The notes beneath the pieces are model-generated. The model worked only from the letters and a program-made list of their open reading frames with translations. It had not been told where the DNA came from and made no database searches. DNA of 64,000 nucleotides from Bacteroidales bacterium (lineage in GTDB: Bacteria > Bacteroidota > Bacteroidia > Bacteroidales > UBA932): NCBI GenBank assembly GCA_017558775.1, contig JAFYTP010000099.1, positions 1 through 64,000 of the forward strand, written 5' to 3'. The translations under genes and the position numbers were made by a program. Shown in pieces: positions 41,015 to 50,002 of this stretch; the first letter of the stretch is position 1, and each line of letters opens with the position of its first letter.

Positions 41015-43334
41015 GGGAGACGGCGATGGACTCCTTGTCCGCCGCGAGCCCCACTTTGAGCTCCCGGACTTCCTCCAAGCCCTTGGACTTGGACACCAGG
41101 ATGCGGTCGGAGATGATGAATTCGGCCACGGGGTCCTCGATGTACTTGGTGATCGCCCGCTTCAGCGGCCTGGCCCCGTAGGCGGGGTCGTAGCCCGCTT
41201 CGGCCACGAACCGCTTGGCGGCCGGGGTGACCGTGATCCGGTAACCCGCCTCCAGCGCCCGTTTCTTCAGGCCCTTCAGCTCGATGTCGATGATGCGCTC
41301 GATATCCTCCCGGGACAGGGAATTGAAATAGACCTGCTCGTCCACCCGGTTGATGAATTCCGGCGGAAACGCCTTCTTGACGGCCTTGGCGACCACATTC
41401 TTCCGGTCGCTCTCCAGTTTTCTTCCGGCCGTCGCAAACCCGATACCGTTCCCGTATTCCTCCACCTCGCGGCTTCCCACGTTGGAGGTCATGATGACGA
41501 TGGTGTTCTTGAAATCCACCACGCGGCCGTTGCTGTCGGTGAGCCGTCCCTCGTCCATCACCTGAAGGAGCAGGTTGAAGATGTCAGGATGGGCCTTCTC
41601 GATCTCGTCCAGCAGAACGACGCAGTAAGGCTTCCGGCGGACCCTCTCAGAGAGCTGTCCGCCCTCTTCGTAGCCCACGTATCCCGGAGGCGCGCCGATG
41701 AGCCGGGAAACGGAGAATTTCTCCATGTATTCGCTCATGTCGATCCGGACCATGTTGTCCTCCGAATCGAACAGATACTCCGCCAGGGACCGCGCCAGCT
41801 GGGTCTTGCCCACGCCGGTAGGGCCGAAGAAAATGAATGTGCCGATGGGGCGGTGCGGGTCCTTGAGGCCCGCCCGGCCGCGCTGGATGGCCCGGACGAC
41901 CGTGTCGATGGCCTCGTCCTGGCCGACGATCCGGTCCTGCAGGCGCTTCTTCATCCGCAGGATGCGGTTGCCTTCGCTCTCGGCGACCTTGTTCACGGGA
42001 ATGCCGGTCATCTTGGACACCACGGAGGCGATGTCCTCGTCCGTCACGGTGTCGGCCCCGCCCTTCTTGCGGGCGAGATTGAGCCGCACCATCGACCCGG
42101 CCTCGTCCAGGGCATCGATGGCCTTGTCCGGCAGGGACCGGTCGGAGAGGTAGCGGTCCGTGAGGCGGACGGCGGCCTCCACGGCCTCGTCGGTATAGGT
42201 GATGTGGTGGAACTCCTCGTAATGGGGTTTCAGATGTCTGAGGATTTCGATGGATTCGGCCACGTCCGTGGGCTCCACGACGATCTTCTGGAAACGGCGG
42301 TCCAGGGCCCCGTCCTTCTCCACGATCTTGGTGAACTCGTTCACCGTCGTCGCCGCGACGCACTGGAGTTCGCCGCGGGCGAGGGCCGGCTTGAGCATGT
42401 TGGCGGCGTCGAGGCTGCCCGACGCGCCGCCGGCGCCCACGATGGTGTGGAACTCGTCGATGAACAGGATCAGGTCCGGATTGCTCTGGGCCTCCTTGAT
42501 GATGGCCTTGAGGCGTTTCTCGAAGTCGCCCCGGTATTTGGTGCCGGCCACCACCGAAGCGATGTCCAGCGACAGGATGCGTTTCTTCGCCAGGGCGGGG
42601 GAGATGTCCCCGGAGGCGATCCTCAGGGCGATGCCCTCCACGATGGCGGACTTGCCCACGCCCGGCTCGCCGATGAGCATGGGGTTGTTCTTCTTCCGGC
42701 GGCCGAGGATCTCGATCACGCGGGCGATTTCCATGTCACGGCCCACGACCGGGTCCAGTTTCCCTTCCCGGGCGGCCTTCGTCAGGTCATAGCCGAACTC
42801 CTCGATGTCGAGTTCCTTCTTTTTGGCTCCTTCCTGTCCGTCCTCCTCGTCCTCGTTTCCCTGGACGGGCTGCTGGTCCTGCCGCTGGACGTGCAGCAGG
42901 CCCTCGCTTTCCATGAAGGAAAGCATCCGGCCGTAGTCCACGCCGCGGGCGCGGAGGAAGGCCTGGCCATAGCTGTCCGTGGTGCGGCACAGGGCGAGCA
43001 GCAGGTGGTGCGGAGCGGCCTCCTGGCTCTTCAGCCGAGTGGCCTCCATCACGGTGATGCTCAGCACGTTCTGCGCCTGGCGGGAGAAGTTGATATGGTC
43101 GATTTCAGAGTAGGGAATGGTCTCGTTGGTAAAGATGCGGCTGTCGATGAAAGACTTCAGTTCGGCCGGCTCCACGCCGAGCCCCTGCAGCACCTGGAAC
43201 GCGGAATTCTCCTCGTGGCGGATGATGCCGAGGAACAGGTGGTCCGGTCCGATTCCGTAGCTGCCGGTACGCATGGCCTCCTCGCGGGCATACTTGATGA
43301 TGCCGTTCAAAGCGTCTGATATCTGTATCTGCAT
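41001..43334 (-). CDS. clpC: ClpC-type ATP-dependent Clp protease ATP-binding subunit
   Basis: A 777-residue AAA+ unfoldase that feeds proteins to ClpP. A ClpN repeat domain covers roughly 1-145, then an acidic linker (GNEDEEDGQEG), the first AAA module with GEPGVGKS and FIDEFHTIVGAG, and the second with GPTGVGKT, SEYMEKFSVSRLIGAPPGYVGYEEGG (in parts) and LLDEIEKAHPDI. The middle coiled coil is short, as in ClpC/ClpA rather than ClpB. The ATG at 43334 is preferred to 43343, since 43343 overlaps the -7 element. Divergent from gyrA. Confidence 0.92.
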   Translation of the reverse strand: MQIQISDALNGIIKYAREEAMRTGSYGIGPDHLFLGIIRHEENSAFQVLQGLGVEPAELKSFIDSRIFTNETIPYSEIDHINFSRQAQNVLSITVMEATRLKSQEAAPHHLLLALCRTTDSYGQAFLRARGVDYGRMLSFMESEGLLHVQRQDQQPVQGNEDEEDGQEGAKKKELDIEEFGYDLTKAAREGKLDPVVGRDMEIARVIEILGRRKKNNPMLIGEPGVGKSAIVEGIALRIASGDISPALAKKRILSLDIASVVAGTKYRGDFEKRLKAIIKEAQSNPDLILFIDEFHTIVGAGGASGSLDAANMLKPALARGELQCVAATTVNEFTKIVEKDGALDRRFQKIVVEPTDVAESIEILRHLKPHYEEFHHITYTDEAVEAAVRLTDRYLSDRSLPDKAIDALDEAGSMVRLNLARKKGGADTVTDEDIASVVSKMTGIPVNKVAESEGNRILRMKKRLQDRIVGQDEAIDTVVRAIQRGRAGLKDPHRPIGTFIFFGPTGVGKTQLARSLAEYLFDSEDNMVRIDMSEYMEKFSVSRLIGAPPGYVGYEEGGQLSERVRRKPYCVVLLDEIEKAHPDIFNLLLQVMDEGRLTDSNGRVVDFKNTIVIMTSNVGSREVEEYGNGIGFATAGRKLESDRKNVVAKAVKKAFPPEFINRVDEQVYFNSLSREDIERIIDIELKGLKKRALEAGYRITVTPAAKRFVAEAGYDPAYGARPLKRAITKYIEDPVAEFIISDRILVSKSKGLEEVRELKVGLAADKESIAVSLKAQ

Positions 43335-43340
43335 AGGTGA

Positions 43341-43371
43341 CAAAGGTAAGCAAATTTCCCCTTTTCAACAA
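43341..43371 (-). promoter_or_regulatory. Promoter TTG-N20-TACCTTTG for clpC
   Basis: On the minus strand, TTG (43369-43371) and TACCTTTG (43341-43348) are 20 bases apart. The -7 ends only six bases before the ATG at 43334, so the message is nearly leaderless. Confidence 0.65.
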
Positions 43372-43407
43372 TCATGCGAAAAAGCGCTTTCAGACAATTT
43401 GTCAGTC

Positions 43408-43438
43408 TTTGAAAAATCGGGAAAAAAGGTTATATTTG
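43408..43438 (+). promoter_or_regulatory. Promoter TTTG-N19-TATATTTG for gyrA
   Basis: TTTG at 43408-43411 and TATATTTG at 43431-43438 match the Bacteroidota consensus and its 19-base spacing exactly. It lies 13 bases before the ATG at 43452. Confidence 0.8.
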
Positions 43439-43451
43439 CATGTTTATAGAT

Positions 43452-46022
43452 ATGACTGAAAGCATGGATAACAACGAAGAGAAGAATCCGGTGGAAGAGC
43501 CCCAGTCGACGGGGCTGATCCAGCCGGTCGAGATAGACCACGAGATGCGCTCCGCGTACATCGACTACTCGATGTCCGTGATCGTTTCCCGCGCCCTTCC
43601 GGACGCGCGGGACGGCCTCAAGCCGGTGCAGCGCCGCGTGCTCTACGGCATGAACGAAATGGGAGTCAGATATAACGGCCAGACCAAGAAATCCGCCCGT
43701 ATCGTCGGTGACGTCATGGGTAAATATCACCCGCACGGCGACTCCAGCGTGTACGACGCGATGGTCCGGCTCGGCCAGTGGTGGAACCAGCGCTATCCCC
43801 TCGTCTGGGGCCAGGGTAACTTCGGTTCGATGGACGGCGACTCTCCGGCCGCGATGCGATACACCGAGGCCAAGCTCGAGAAGATGTCCGAGGACGTCCT
43901 CGCCGACATGGACAAGGACACCGTCGACATGACCCTGAACTTCGACGACACCCTCCAGGAACCGACGGTCGTCCCCACGAAGGCCCCGCTGCTGCTCCTG
44001 AACGGCGCGTCCGGCATCGCCGTGGGTATGGCCACGAACATGGCCCCGCACAACCTGGGCGAATGCTGCGACGCCATTTGCGCCTACATCGACAATCCCG
44101 AGATCACCACGGACGAACTGATGCAGTACATCAAGGGTCCCGACTTCCCGACCGGCGGCATCATTATGGGCCGCAGCGGCATCAAGGAAGCCTACGAGAC
44201 CGGCCGCGGCCGCGTCGTGGTGCGCTCCAAGACCGATATCGAGGTCGATGACAAGGGTCACGAGACCATCGTCGTCACCGAGATTCCCTACATGGTGAAC
44301 AAGCGCGAGATGATCGAGAAGATCGCGCAGATGGCCGAAGACAAGAAGATCGAGGGCATCTCCTACATCAACGACGAAAGCTCCCGCGAAGGTATCCGCG
44401 TGGTCATCCGCCTCAAGCAGGGCGTGAACTCCGGCGTGGTGCTGAACACCCTGTTCAAGTACACCCCGCTCCAGTCCAGCTTCTCCTTCAACAACGTCGC
44501 TCTCGTGAAGGGCCGTCCGCGCACCCTCTCCCTCAAGGAGATTCTCCAGAATTTCGTGGACTTCCGCCACGAGGTGGTCGTCCGCCGCACGAAGTTCGAA
44601 CTGGATAAGGCCAAGAAGCGCGCCCACATCCTGGAAGGTCTCCTCAAGGCCATGGACATCATCGACGAGATCGTGCACGTGATCCGCTACGAGGCCGCTT
44701 CCATCGACGAAGCCCGCCAGATCCTGATGGACCGCTGGAACTTCACCGACATCCAGGCCACCGAAATCGTCAACATGCGTCTGCGCCAGCTCGTCGGCTT
44801 GGAGCGTGAGAAGCTCCAGAACGAGTACGACGAACTGATGAAGTTCATCGCCCACTGCGAGGAAGTCCTCGCCAGCGTGGAACTCCAGCTGGGCATCGTC
44901 AAGGACGAGACCATCGAGCTCAAGGAGAAATACGGCGACCCGCGCCGCACCGAAATCACCCTCTCCGAGGATGAATTCAACCCGGAGGACTTCTACTCCG
45001 ACGAGGACCAGGTCATTACGATCTCCCACCTGGGCTACATCAAGCGCACCGCCCTCACCGAGTTCCGCACCCAGAACCGCGGCGGCGTGGGCGTGAAGGC
45101 CAGCGCCACCCGTGACGCGGACTTCATCGAGCATATCTACATCGCCAACAACCACTCGACGCTCCTGCTCTTCACCCAGAAGGGCCGCTGCCACTGGCTG
45201 AAGGTCTACGAGATCCCGGAGGGCAACCGCGCCTCCAAGGGCCGCGCCATCCAGAACATCTTGATGATCGACCCGGACGACAAGGTGAAGGCCTATGTCA
45301 ATGTCAAGACCCTCAAGGACGAAGAGTTCATCAACAACAACTTCATCATGATGGTCACCCGCCAGGGTATCGTCAAGAAGACTTCCCTCGAAGCCTACTC
45401 CCGTCCGCGCACCAATGGCGTGAACGCCATCAACATCCGCGAAGACGACGAACTGCTCGAGGCGATCCTCACCAACGGCCGCTGCTTCATCATGATCGCG
45501 GCCCATGGCGGACGCTGCGTCCGCTTCGACGAAAGGGAGGCCCGGCCGCTCGGCCGCACGTCCACCGGCGTCCGTGGCATTAATCTTGATGAAGGGGATT
45601 ATGTGATCGGTGTGGTTTGCCAGGATCCGGAGGCCGAAGGCGCGGAGAACCGCCAGGTGCTCGTGGTTTCCGAGAACGGATACGGCAAGCGCTCCGACCC
45701 GAACGAGTACCGTCAGACCGCCCGTGGCGCGAAGGGTGTGACCACCCTCAAGATCACGGAAAAGACCGGAGCCGTTGTGGCCATCAAGAACGTCACCGAC
45801 GAGGACGACCTGATGATCATCAACAAGTCCGGACTGACGATCCGGATGCCCGTCTCCTCCATCAGCGTGCTCAAGCGCGCCACCCAGGGAGTGAAACTGG
45901 TGAGCATCCGCGAAGGAGACGCCATCGCCGCGGTATCCGTGGTGGCCCACAGCGACGAGGAGGAATCCCAGGCTGCGGAAAACCAGGAGGCCCCGGAGAC
46001 GAATGAACAGAACAATAATTAA
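43452..46022 (+). CDS. gyrA: DNA gyrase subunit A
   Basis: An 856-residue topoisomerase II subunit that cuts and religates [25 protein letters not shown] and the catalytic Tyr137 in AMRYTEAK are diagnostic; the quinolone-resistance region around [16 protein letters not shown] is intact. The C-terminal beta-pinwheel carries [10 protein letters not shown], close to the GyrA box, which separates it from ParC. It ends in an acidic tail ([18 protein letters not shown]). The ATG at 43452 is used because the one at 43440 touches the -7 element; 43464 is a third option. Divergent from clpC, 20 bases ahead of a TPR gene. Confidence 0.95.
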   Translation: MTESMDNNEEKNPVEEPQSTGLIQPVEIDHEMRSAYIDYSMSVIVSRALPDARDGLKPVQRRVLYGMNEMGVRYNGQTKKSARIVGDVMGKYHPHGDSSVYDAMVRLGQWWNQRYPLVWGQGNFGSMDGDSPAAMRYTEAKLEKMSEDVLADMDKDTVDMTLNFDDTLQEPTVVPTKAPLLLLNGASGIAVGMATNMAPHNLGECCDAICAYIDNPEITTDELMQYIKGPDFPTGGIIMGRSGIKEAYETGRGRVVVRSKTDIEVDDKGHETIVVTEIPYMVNKREMIEKIAQMAEDKKIEGISYINDESSREGIRVVIRLKQGVNSGVVLNTLFKYTPLQSSFSFNNVALVKGRPRTLSLKEILQNFVDFRHEVVVRRTKFELDKAKKRAHILEGLLKAMDIIDEIVHVIRYEAASIDEARQILMDRWNFTDIQATEIVNMRLRQLVGLEREKLQNEYDELMKFIAHCEEVLASVELQLGIVKDETIELKEKYGDPRRTEITLSEDEFNPEDFYSDEDQVITISHLGYIKRTALTEFRTQNRGGVGVKASATRDADFIEHIYIANNHSTLLLFTQKGRCHWLKVYEIPEGNRASKGRAIQNILMIDPDDKVKAYVNVKTLKDEEFINNNFIMMVTRQGIVKKTSLEAYSRPRTNGVNAINIREDDELLEAILTNGRCFIMIAAHGGRCVRFDEREARPLGRTSTGVRGINLDEGDYVIGVVCQDPEAEGAENRQVLVVSENGYGKRSDPNEYRQTARGAKGVTTLKITEKTGAVVAIKNVTDEDDLMIINKSGLTIRMPVSSISVLKRATQGVKLVSIREGDAIAAVSVVAHSDEEESQAAENQEAPETNEQNNN

Positions 46023-46042
46023 CTAATTAACCTTATAGCACC

Positions 46043-47353
46043 ATGAAAAGAATTTTACTTGCCCTCGCGCTCGTTGCCTCCGTTCAGGTAGCCAACGCAC
46101 AGATCAAGTCCGACGCCGACATCCAGAAGGCGGTCGAGAAGGCGGAAGCCGCCGCCCTGGACGCCAAGAAAGGCGCGAAGCCCGCTCCGTGGGTGAAGCT
46201 CGGTGAGGCGTACGTGAAGGCGTACTCCAACCCGACCGCGAATATCTCGACGGGTATCGACAAGCAGACCTTCGCCCTGATGGCCGGCGAGAAACCGTCC
46301 GCCGTCGAGACGATCACCACCGCGGATGGCCAGACCTACGAGAAGCAGGTCCTCAGCCACGCCAACGTCTATTTCACCCAGGCCGGCAATCTCGCCTTCT
46401 ATGAGGTGACGAAGCCGTCCGTGGCCGGCGACCCGCTGGAGAAAGCCGTCGAGGCTTACGCCAAGGCTTTCCAGCTCGGCGCTAAGGATAAGGACGTGGA
46501 CGCCGCCCTCCAGAACATTGTGGGCTTCTACTATCAGGACGCCATCACGGCCTACTCCCTGGGCAACCTGCCCAAGGCGAGCGATCTGTTCGGCAAGGCC
46601 GCCGCGGCCTCGATGACCCCTCCGAGCTCCAAGATCGACACCAACGCCGTGTACAACACCGCGTTCACCGCCGCCAACGCCGGCAACTTCGCCCGTGCGA
46701 AGGAATATTACAATAAGTGCCTCGATCTCGGCTACGCCGCTGAAGGCTCCGTCTACGCCGCCCTCTCCAACTGCGCCCTCGCCGACAAGGACACCACCGC
46801 CGCGAAGCAGTACCTGGCCGACGGTCTGAAGCTCTATCCGGACAACGCCAGCGTCCTGACGAACCTCATCAATCTGTACATCCAGATGAAGGAGGATCCC
46901 AAGAAGATCGTCGAACTCCTGGACGAGGCCAAGGCCCAGATGCCCGACAATCCTTCCCTCTACTATGTGGAAGGCAACATCCTGACCGGCATCAAGGACT
47001 GGGACGGCGCTCTCGCCGCTTACAAGAAGGCTTCCGAGATCGACCCGAACTACGAGTGGGGTTACTATGGCGAAGGTTCCCTGTGGCTCCAGAAGCAGGC
47101 CGCCCTCGTGGATGAGGCCAACGCTCTCCCGGTGAACGCCTACAAGGAGTACGACGCCAAGATGGAGGAAATCAGCCAGGCCCTGAAGAAAGCGGCTCCG
47201 GCTTTCGAAGCCTGCTACGCCAAGGCCACGAACGAGGACCTGAAGGGCGCCGCCGCCGACTTCCTCAAGCGTGTCTACTTCGCCCTTCGTAACGAAGGCG
47301 AGGAGTACAAGGCCGCTTACGAGAAGTACAACGCCATCGTTGGTGGTGAGTAG
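46043..47353 (+). CDS. Exported TPR-repeat protein
   Basis: A 436-residue protein with signal peptide MKRILLALALVASVQVANAQ and several tetratricopeptide-like repeats (for example ITAYSLGNLPKASDLFGKAA, FTAANAGNFARAKEYYNKCL and WDGALAAYKKASEIDPNYEW). TPR arrays bind partner proteins, so this is likely a periplasmic or surface scaffold. It directly follows gyrA with 20 bases between and no visible promoter, an arrangement I believe recurs in Bacteroidales. Function is not known. Confidence 0.82.
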   Translation: MKRILLALALVASVQVANAQIKSDADIQKAVEKAEAAALDAKKGAKPAPWVKLGEAYVKAYSNPTANISTGIDKQTFALMAGEKPSAVETITTADGQTYEKQVLSHANVYFTQAGNLAFYEVTKPSVAGDPLEKAVEAYAKAFQLGAKDKDVDAALQNIVGFYYQDAITAYSLGNLPKASDLFGKAAAASMTPPSSKIDTNAVYNTAFTAANAGNFARAKEYYNKCLDLGYAAEGSVYAALSNCALADKDTTAAKQYLADGLKLYPDNASVLTNLINLYIQMKEDPKKIVELLDEAKAQMPDNPSLYYVEGNILTGIKDWDGALAAYKKASEIDPNYEWGYYGEGSLWLQKQAALVDEANALPVNAYKEYDAKMEEISQALKKAAPAFEACYAKATNEDLKGAAADFLKRVYFALRNEGEEYKAAYEKYNAIVGGE

Positions 47354-47356
47354 TCG

Positions 47357-48499
47357 ATGGCAAGCGTGAAGCGCTTGCTCACCATATCGCTATGCTGCGT
47401 GGTTGCTTTTACGGCGGCCGCGCAGCATTCGCAGTATTGGTTCTGCGTCCCGCACCCGCCCAAGAACCTTCCAGATATGGAGGCGCTGTGGCCGATGCGG
47501 TTCGACTACCTGAAACCGAAGCCGGACACGGTGTCCCTGTTCATCGTCGGGGACATCATGAGCCACCGGGCCGTGTCCAAGAGCGCGGAGGAGTATGGCT
47601 ACGCCAGTTTCTTCAAGCACATCGCGGACCGGGTCGCGGACGCGGACCTCGCCATCGGCAATATGGAATTCCCGCTGGCCGGAAAGCCTTACACGGGCTA
47701 TCCGGCCTTTTCGGGACCTGACGAATACGCCCAGTACCTGTCCGACATCGGTTTCGATGTCTTCCTGACGGCGAACAACCACATCCTGGACAAGGGGACA
47801 GAGGGCCTTCGGCGCACCATCGACGTGCTGGAGCACAAGGGCCTGATCTATACGGGTGTCGCCCGGAACGAGCAGGCGGACACCCTCCTGAACCCGCTGA
47901 TGCTTCATGTACGGGGGCTGACTATCGCCATCGTCAATTTTACCTATGGGACGAACACCGGTCCCTGGGATAAGTGGCCAAAGGTCAATTACATGCGGAA
48001 GGCGGAGATTCTGCCGATGCTGGAACGGGCCCGGAAAGCCGACCTGGTTTTGGTATTTCCGCACTGGGGTATCGAGTACCAGCTCCACCATGACAAGGAC
48101 CAGGAAGCGATGGCCCGCTGGCTGGTGGAGAACGGGGCCGACGTGGTGGTCGGCGCCCATCCGCACGTCATCCAGGACGTCCAATATATCGGGGACGCGC
48201 CCGTCGTGTATTCCCTGGGGAACGCCCTGTCCAATCAAAACGATTTGAATTCCCGCCTGGAGCTCGCGCTGACGCTCCGGGTGGTCCTGGAGGAAGAGAA
48301 GGCCCCGCGCCTCCTCGAACCCTCCTTCGAATACCTCTGGTGCACCAAGCCCGGGATGCTGGAGGATTCCTATTCCGCCGTCCCCGTCACCCTGCCGGAC
48401 TCGCTGTGGCGGGACAAGGCTGATTACAAAAACATGCAGTCCACCTATCGGAAAATCTATGAAGAAAACCATTACCCTGGAAGCGGTCGACCCCATTGA
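47357..48499 (+). CDS. CapA-family (PGA_cap) metallophosphatase-like protein
   Basis: A 380-residue exported protein with a signal peptide (AFTAAAQ). The core is a calcineurin-like CapA domain: LFIVGDIMSH, AIGNMEFPLAG, FLTANNHILDKG, VVGAHPHVIQDV and YSLGNAL carry the expected Asp, Asn and His ligands. The family includes poly-gamma-glutamate synthesis proteins, though most members act on unknown substrates. It starts three bases after the TPR gene stop. The last 41 bases overlap the phoH coding region in another frame, which is unusual; the C-terminal residues in that overlap (IYEENHYPGSGRPH) are dispensable-looking. Confidence 0.85.
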   Translation: MASVKRLLTISLCCVVAFTAAAQHSQYWFCVPHPPKNLPDMEALWPMRFDYLKPKPDTVSLFIVGDIMSHRAVSKSAEEYGYASFFKHIADRVADADLAIGNMEFPLAGKPYTGYPAFSGPDEYAQYLSDIGFDVFLTANNHILDKGTEGLRRTIDVLEHKGLIYTGVARNEQADTLLNPLMLHVRGLTIAIVNFTYGTNTGPWDKWPKVNYMRKAEILPMLERARKADLVLVFPHWGIEYQLHHDKDQEAMARWLVENGADVVVGAHPHVIQDVQYIGDAPVVYSLGNALSNQNDLNSRLELALTLRVVLEEEKAPRLLEPSFEYLWCTKPGMLEDSYSAVPVTLPDSLWRDKADYKNMQSTYRKIYEENHYPGSGRPH

Positions 48500-49424
48500 A
48501 CTGTACGGCGTCGGCAACAAGATCCTCACTGAGTTCTGTTCCTATTTCCCGCACCTGAAAGTGGTGGCGCGGGGGCATGAACTCATCCTGGAAGGCCGCG
48601 AGAGCGACATCGAAGAGTTCCAGGTACGCTTCGGGGAACTGGTGGAGCGGCGGCACCGGAAGATGAACCTGACGGTGTACGACGTGGAGGACATCTTCGA
48701 CGGTACCTCCTCGCCGGACAAGTTTCGCCTCACCGGTGACGCCATCATCGTCCACGGGACGGACGGGAAGCCCATCCGCGCCCGCAACAAGACGCAGGAA
48801 GAACTCGTGAAGGCCTATTTCGACAACGACCTCGTGTTCGCGGTCGGCCCGGCCGGAACGGGTAAGACATATATCGCCATCGCCCTGGCTGTCAGGGCGT
48901 TGAAGAACCGGGAGATCAAGCGGATCATCCTCACGCGTCCCGCCGTGGAGGCGGGGGAGCGCCTGGGCTTCCTGCCCGGCGACCTCAAGGATAAGCTGGA
49001 CCCGTATCTCCAGCCCCTCTATGACGCGCTGGAGGATATGATTCCCTCCCGCAAGCTGCAGGAATTCATGGCCGATGGCACCATCCAGATCGCCCCGCTC
49101 GCCTATATGCGCGGCCGGACCCTGGACCGTGCCTGCGTGATCTTGGACGAAGCGCAGAACACGAGCCTCGGCCAGCTGAAGATGTTCCTGACCCGTATGG
49201 GCACGAACGCGAAGTTCATCGTCACCGGCGACGCCACGCAGGTGGACCTGCCCCGGCGCAGTGATTCCGGCCTCCTGACCGGCATGCGCCTCCTCCGCGG
49301 CCTCAAGGGCGTCGCTATGATCACCTTCCGGAATGAGGACATCGTCCGTCATCCGCTGGTGGTCAAGATCGTGAAAGCGTTCGACGAAGTCGAAAACCCG
49401 GCCGGGAATTTTGAAGGCGAGTGA
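48459..49424 (+). CDS. PhoH-family ATPase
   Basis: A 321-residue cytosolic ATPase. The N-terminal KH-like part starts KKTITLEAVDPIELYGVGNK, and the RecA-like domain has Walker A GPAGTGKT at 130-137, RPAVEAGERLGFLPGDLKDK, and Walker B VILDEAQNTS. This is the YbeZ-type PhoH linked to ribosome/RNA quality control in other bacteria. The start is supported by match to the family N-terminus, although it lies 41 bases inside the end of the CapA-like gene. A SPOR lipoprotein with its own promoter follows. Confidence 0.92.
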   Translation: MKKTITLEAVDPIELYGVGNKILTEFCSYFPHLKVVARGHELILEGRESDIEEFQVRFGELVERRHRKMNLTVYDVEDIFDGTSSPDKFRLTGDAIIVHGTDGKPIRARNKTQEELVKAYFDNDLVFAVGPAGTGKTYIAIALAVRALKNREIKRIILTRPAVEAGERLGFLPGDLKDKLDPYLQPLYDALEDMIPSRKLQEFMADGTIQIAPLAYMRGRTLDRACVILDEAQNTSLGQLKMFLTRMGTNAKFIVTGDATQVDLPRRSDSGLLTGMRLLRGLKGVAMITFRNEDIVRHPLVVKIVKAFDEVENPAGNFEGE

Positions 49425-49440
49425 AAAACCATTACCTTTG
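49410..49440 (+). promoter_or_regulatory. Promoter TTTG-N19-TACCTTTG for the SPOR lipoprotein gene
   Basis: TTTG at 49410-49413 (within the last phoH codons) and TACCTTTG at 49433-49440 with exact 19-base spacing; the ATG is at 49465. Confidence 0.75.
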
Positions 49441-49464
49441 TAAATTAAGGTAAACCGATAAGTT

Positions 49465-49998
49465 ATGAAACGGTCTGTCATCCTTTCCCTGGCGATCGCG
49501 GCGCTCGTGCTGAGCGGCTGCGACTTCCTCCGCTCCCTGGCCGGTAGGCCTACCTCGGAGGAACTCGCCGTCAAGCAGTCGAACATCGAGCGCGCCAAGG
49601 ACGTCGCCCGCTACCAGGCGCGTATCGACTCTCTGGAACGGGTGCGGGTGCGCCTGGCCGATTCCCTGGCCGCGCTGGACGCCCATCTGCTGGATTCCCT
49701 GTCACAGACCCAAGGCACCATCCTCAATCCCACGAAGATGGGCGGACTGTTCACGACGAAGCTGCAGTCCCGCTACTACATCGTGGTCGGGGCCTTCCGC
49801 ACGCGCTCCTATGCCGAGCGTCTGCTCACCCGGTGCAATGCGGCCGGCTATACGGCCACCATCATCAGTTTCCGGAACGGCCTCCTGGCCGTGGCCGTCT
49901 GTCCTTCCGACAGCCTGAACGATTCGCTCAAGAAGCTTCGCGAACTGCGCGGGAACGGAATTTGCCCACAGGACGGCTGGATTCTAGTAAACGAATGA
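49465..49998 (+). CDS. SPOR-domain lipoprotein
   Basis: A 177-residue lipoprotein with lipobox ALVLSGC. A coiled-coil helix (KQSNIERAKDVARYQARIDSLE) leads to a C-terminal SPOR domain: RYYIVVGAFRTRSYAERLLTRC, then YTATIISFRNGLLAVAVC. SPOR domains bind denuded glycan strands at the division septum, so this is probably an envelope protein at the division site or cell wall. Own promoter; the next gene (M28-TonB_C fusion) starts four bases after its stop. Confidence 0.88.
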   Translation: MKRSVILSLAIAALVLSGCDFLRSLAGRPTSEELAVKQSNIERAKDVARYQARIDSLERVRVRLADSLAALDAHLLDSLSQTQGTILNPTKMGGLFTTKLQSRYYIVVGAFRTRSYAERLLTRCNAAGYTATIISFRNGLLAVAVCPSDSLNDSLKKLRELRGNGICPQDGWILVNE

Positions 49999-50002
49999 TG
50001 GT

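Noticed and set aside
43365..45950. Long open frame of 861 codons on the minus strand opposite gyrA
   Set aside because: It mirrors gyrA, whose GC-rich third positions keep antisense frames open; the translation is rich in Val, Asp, His and Gly repeats and shows no domain.
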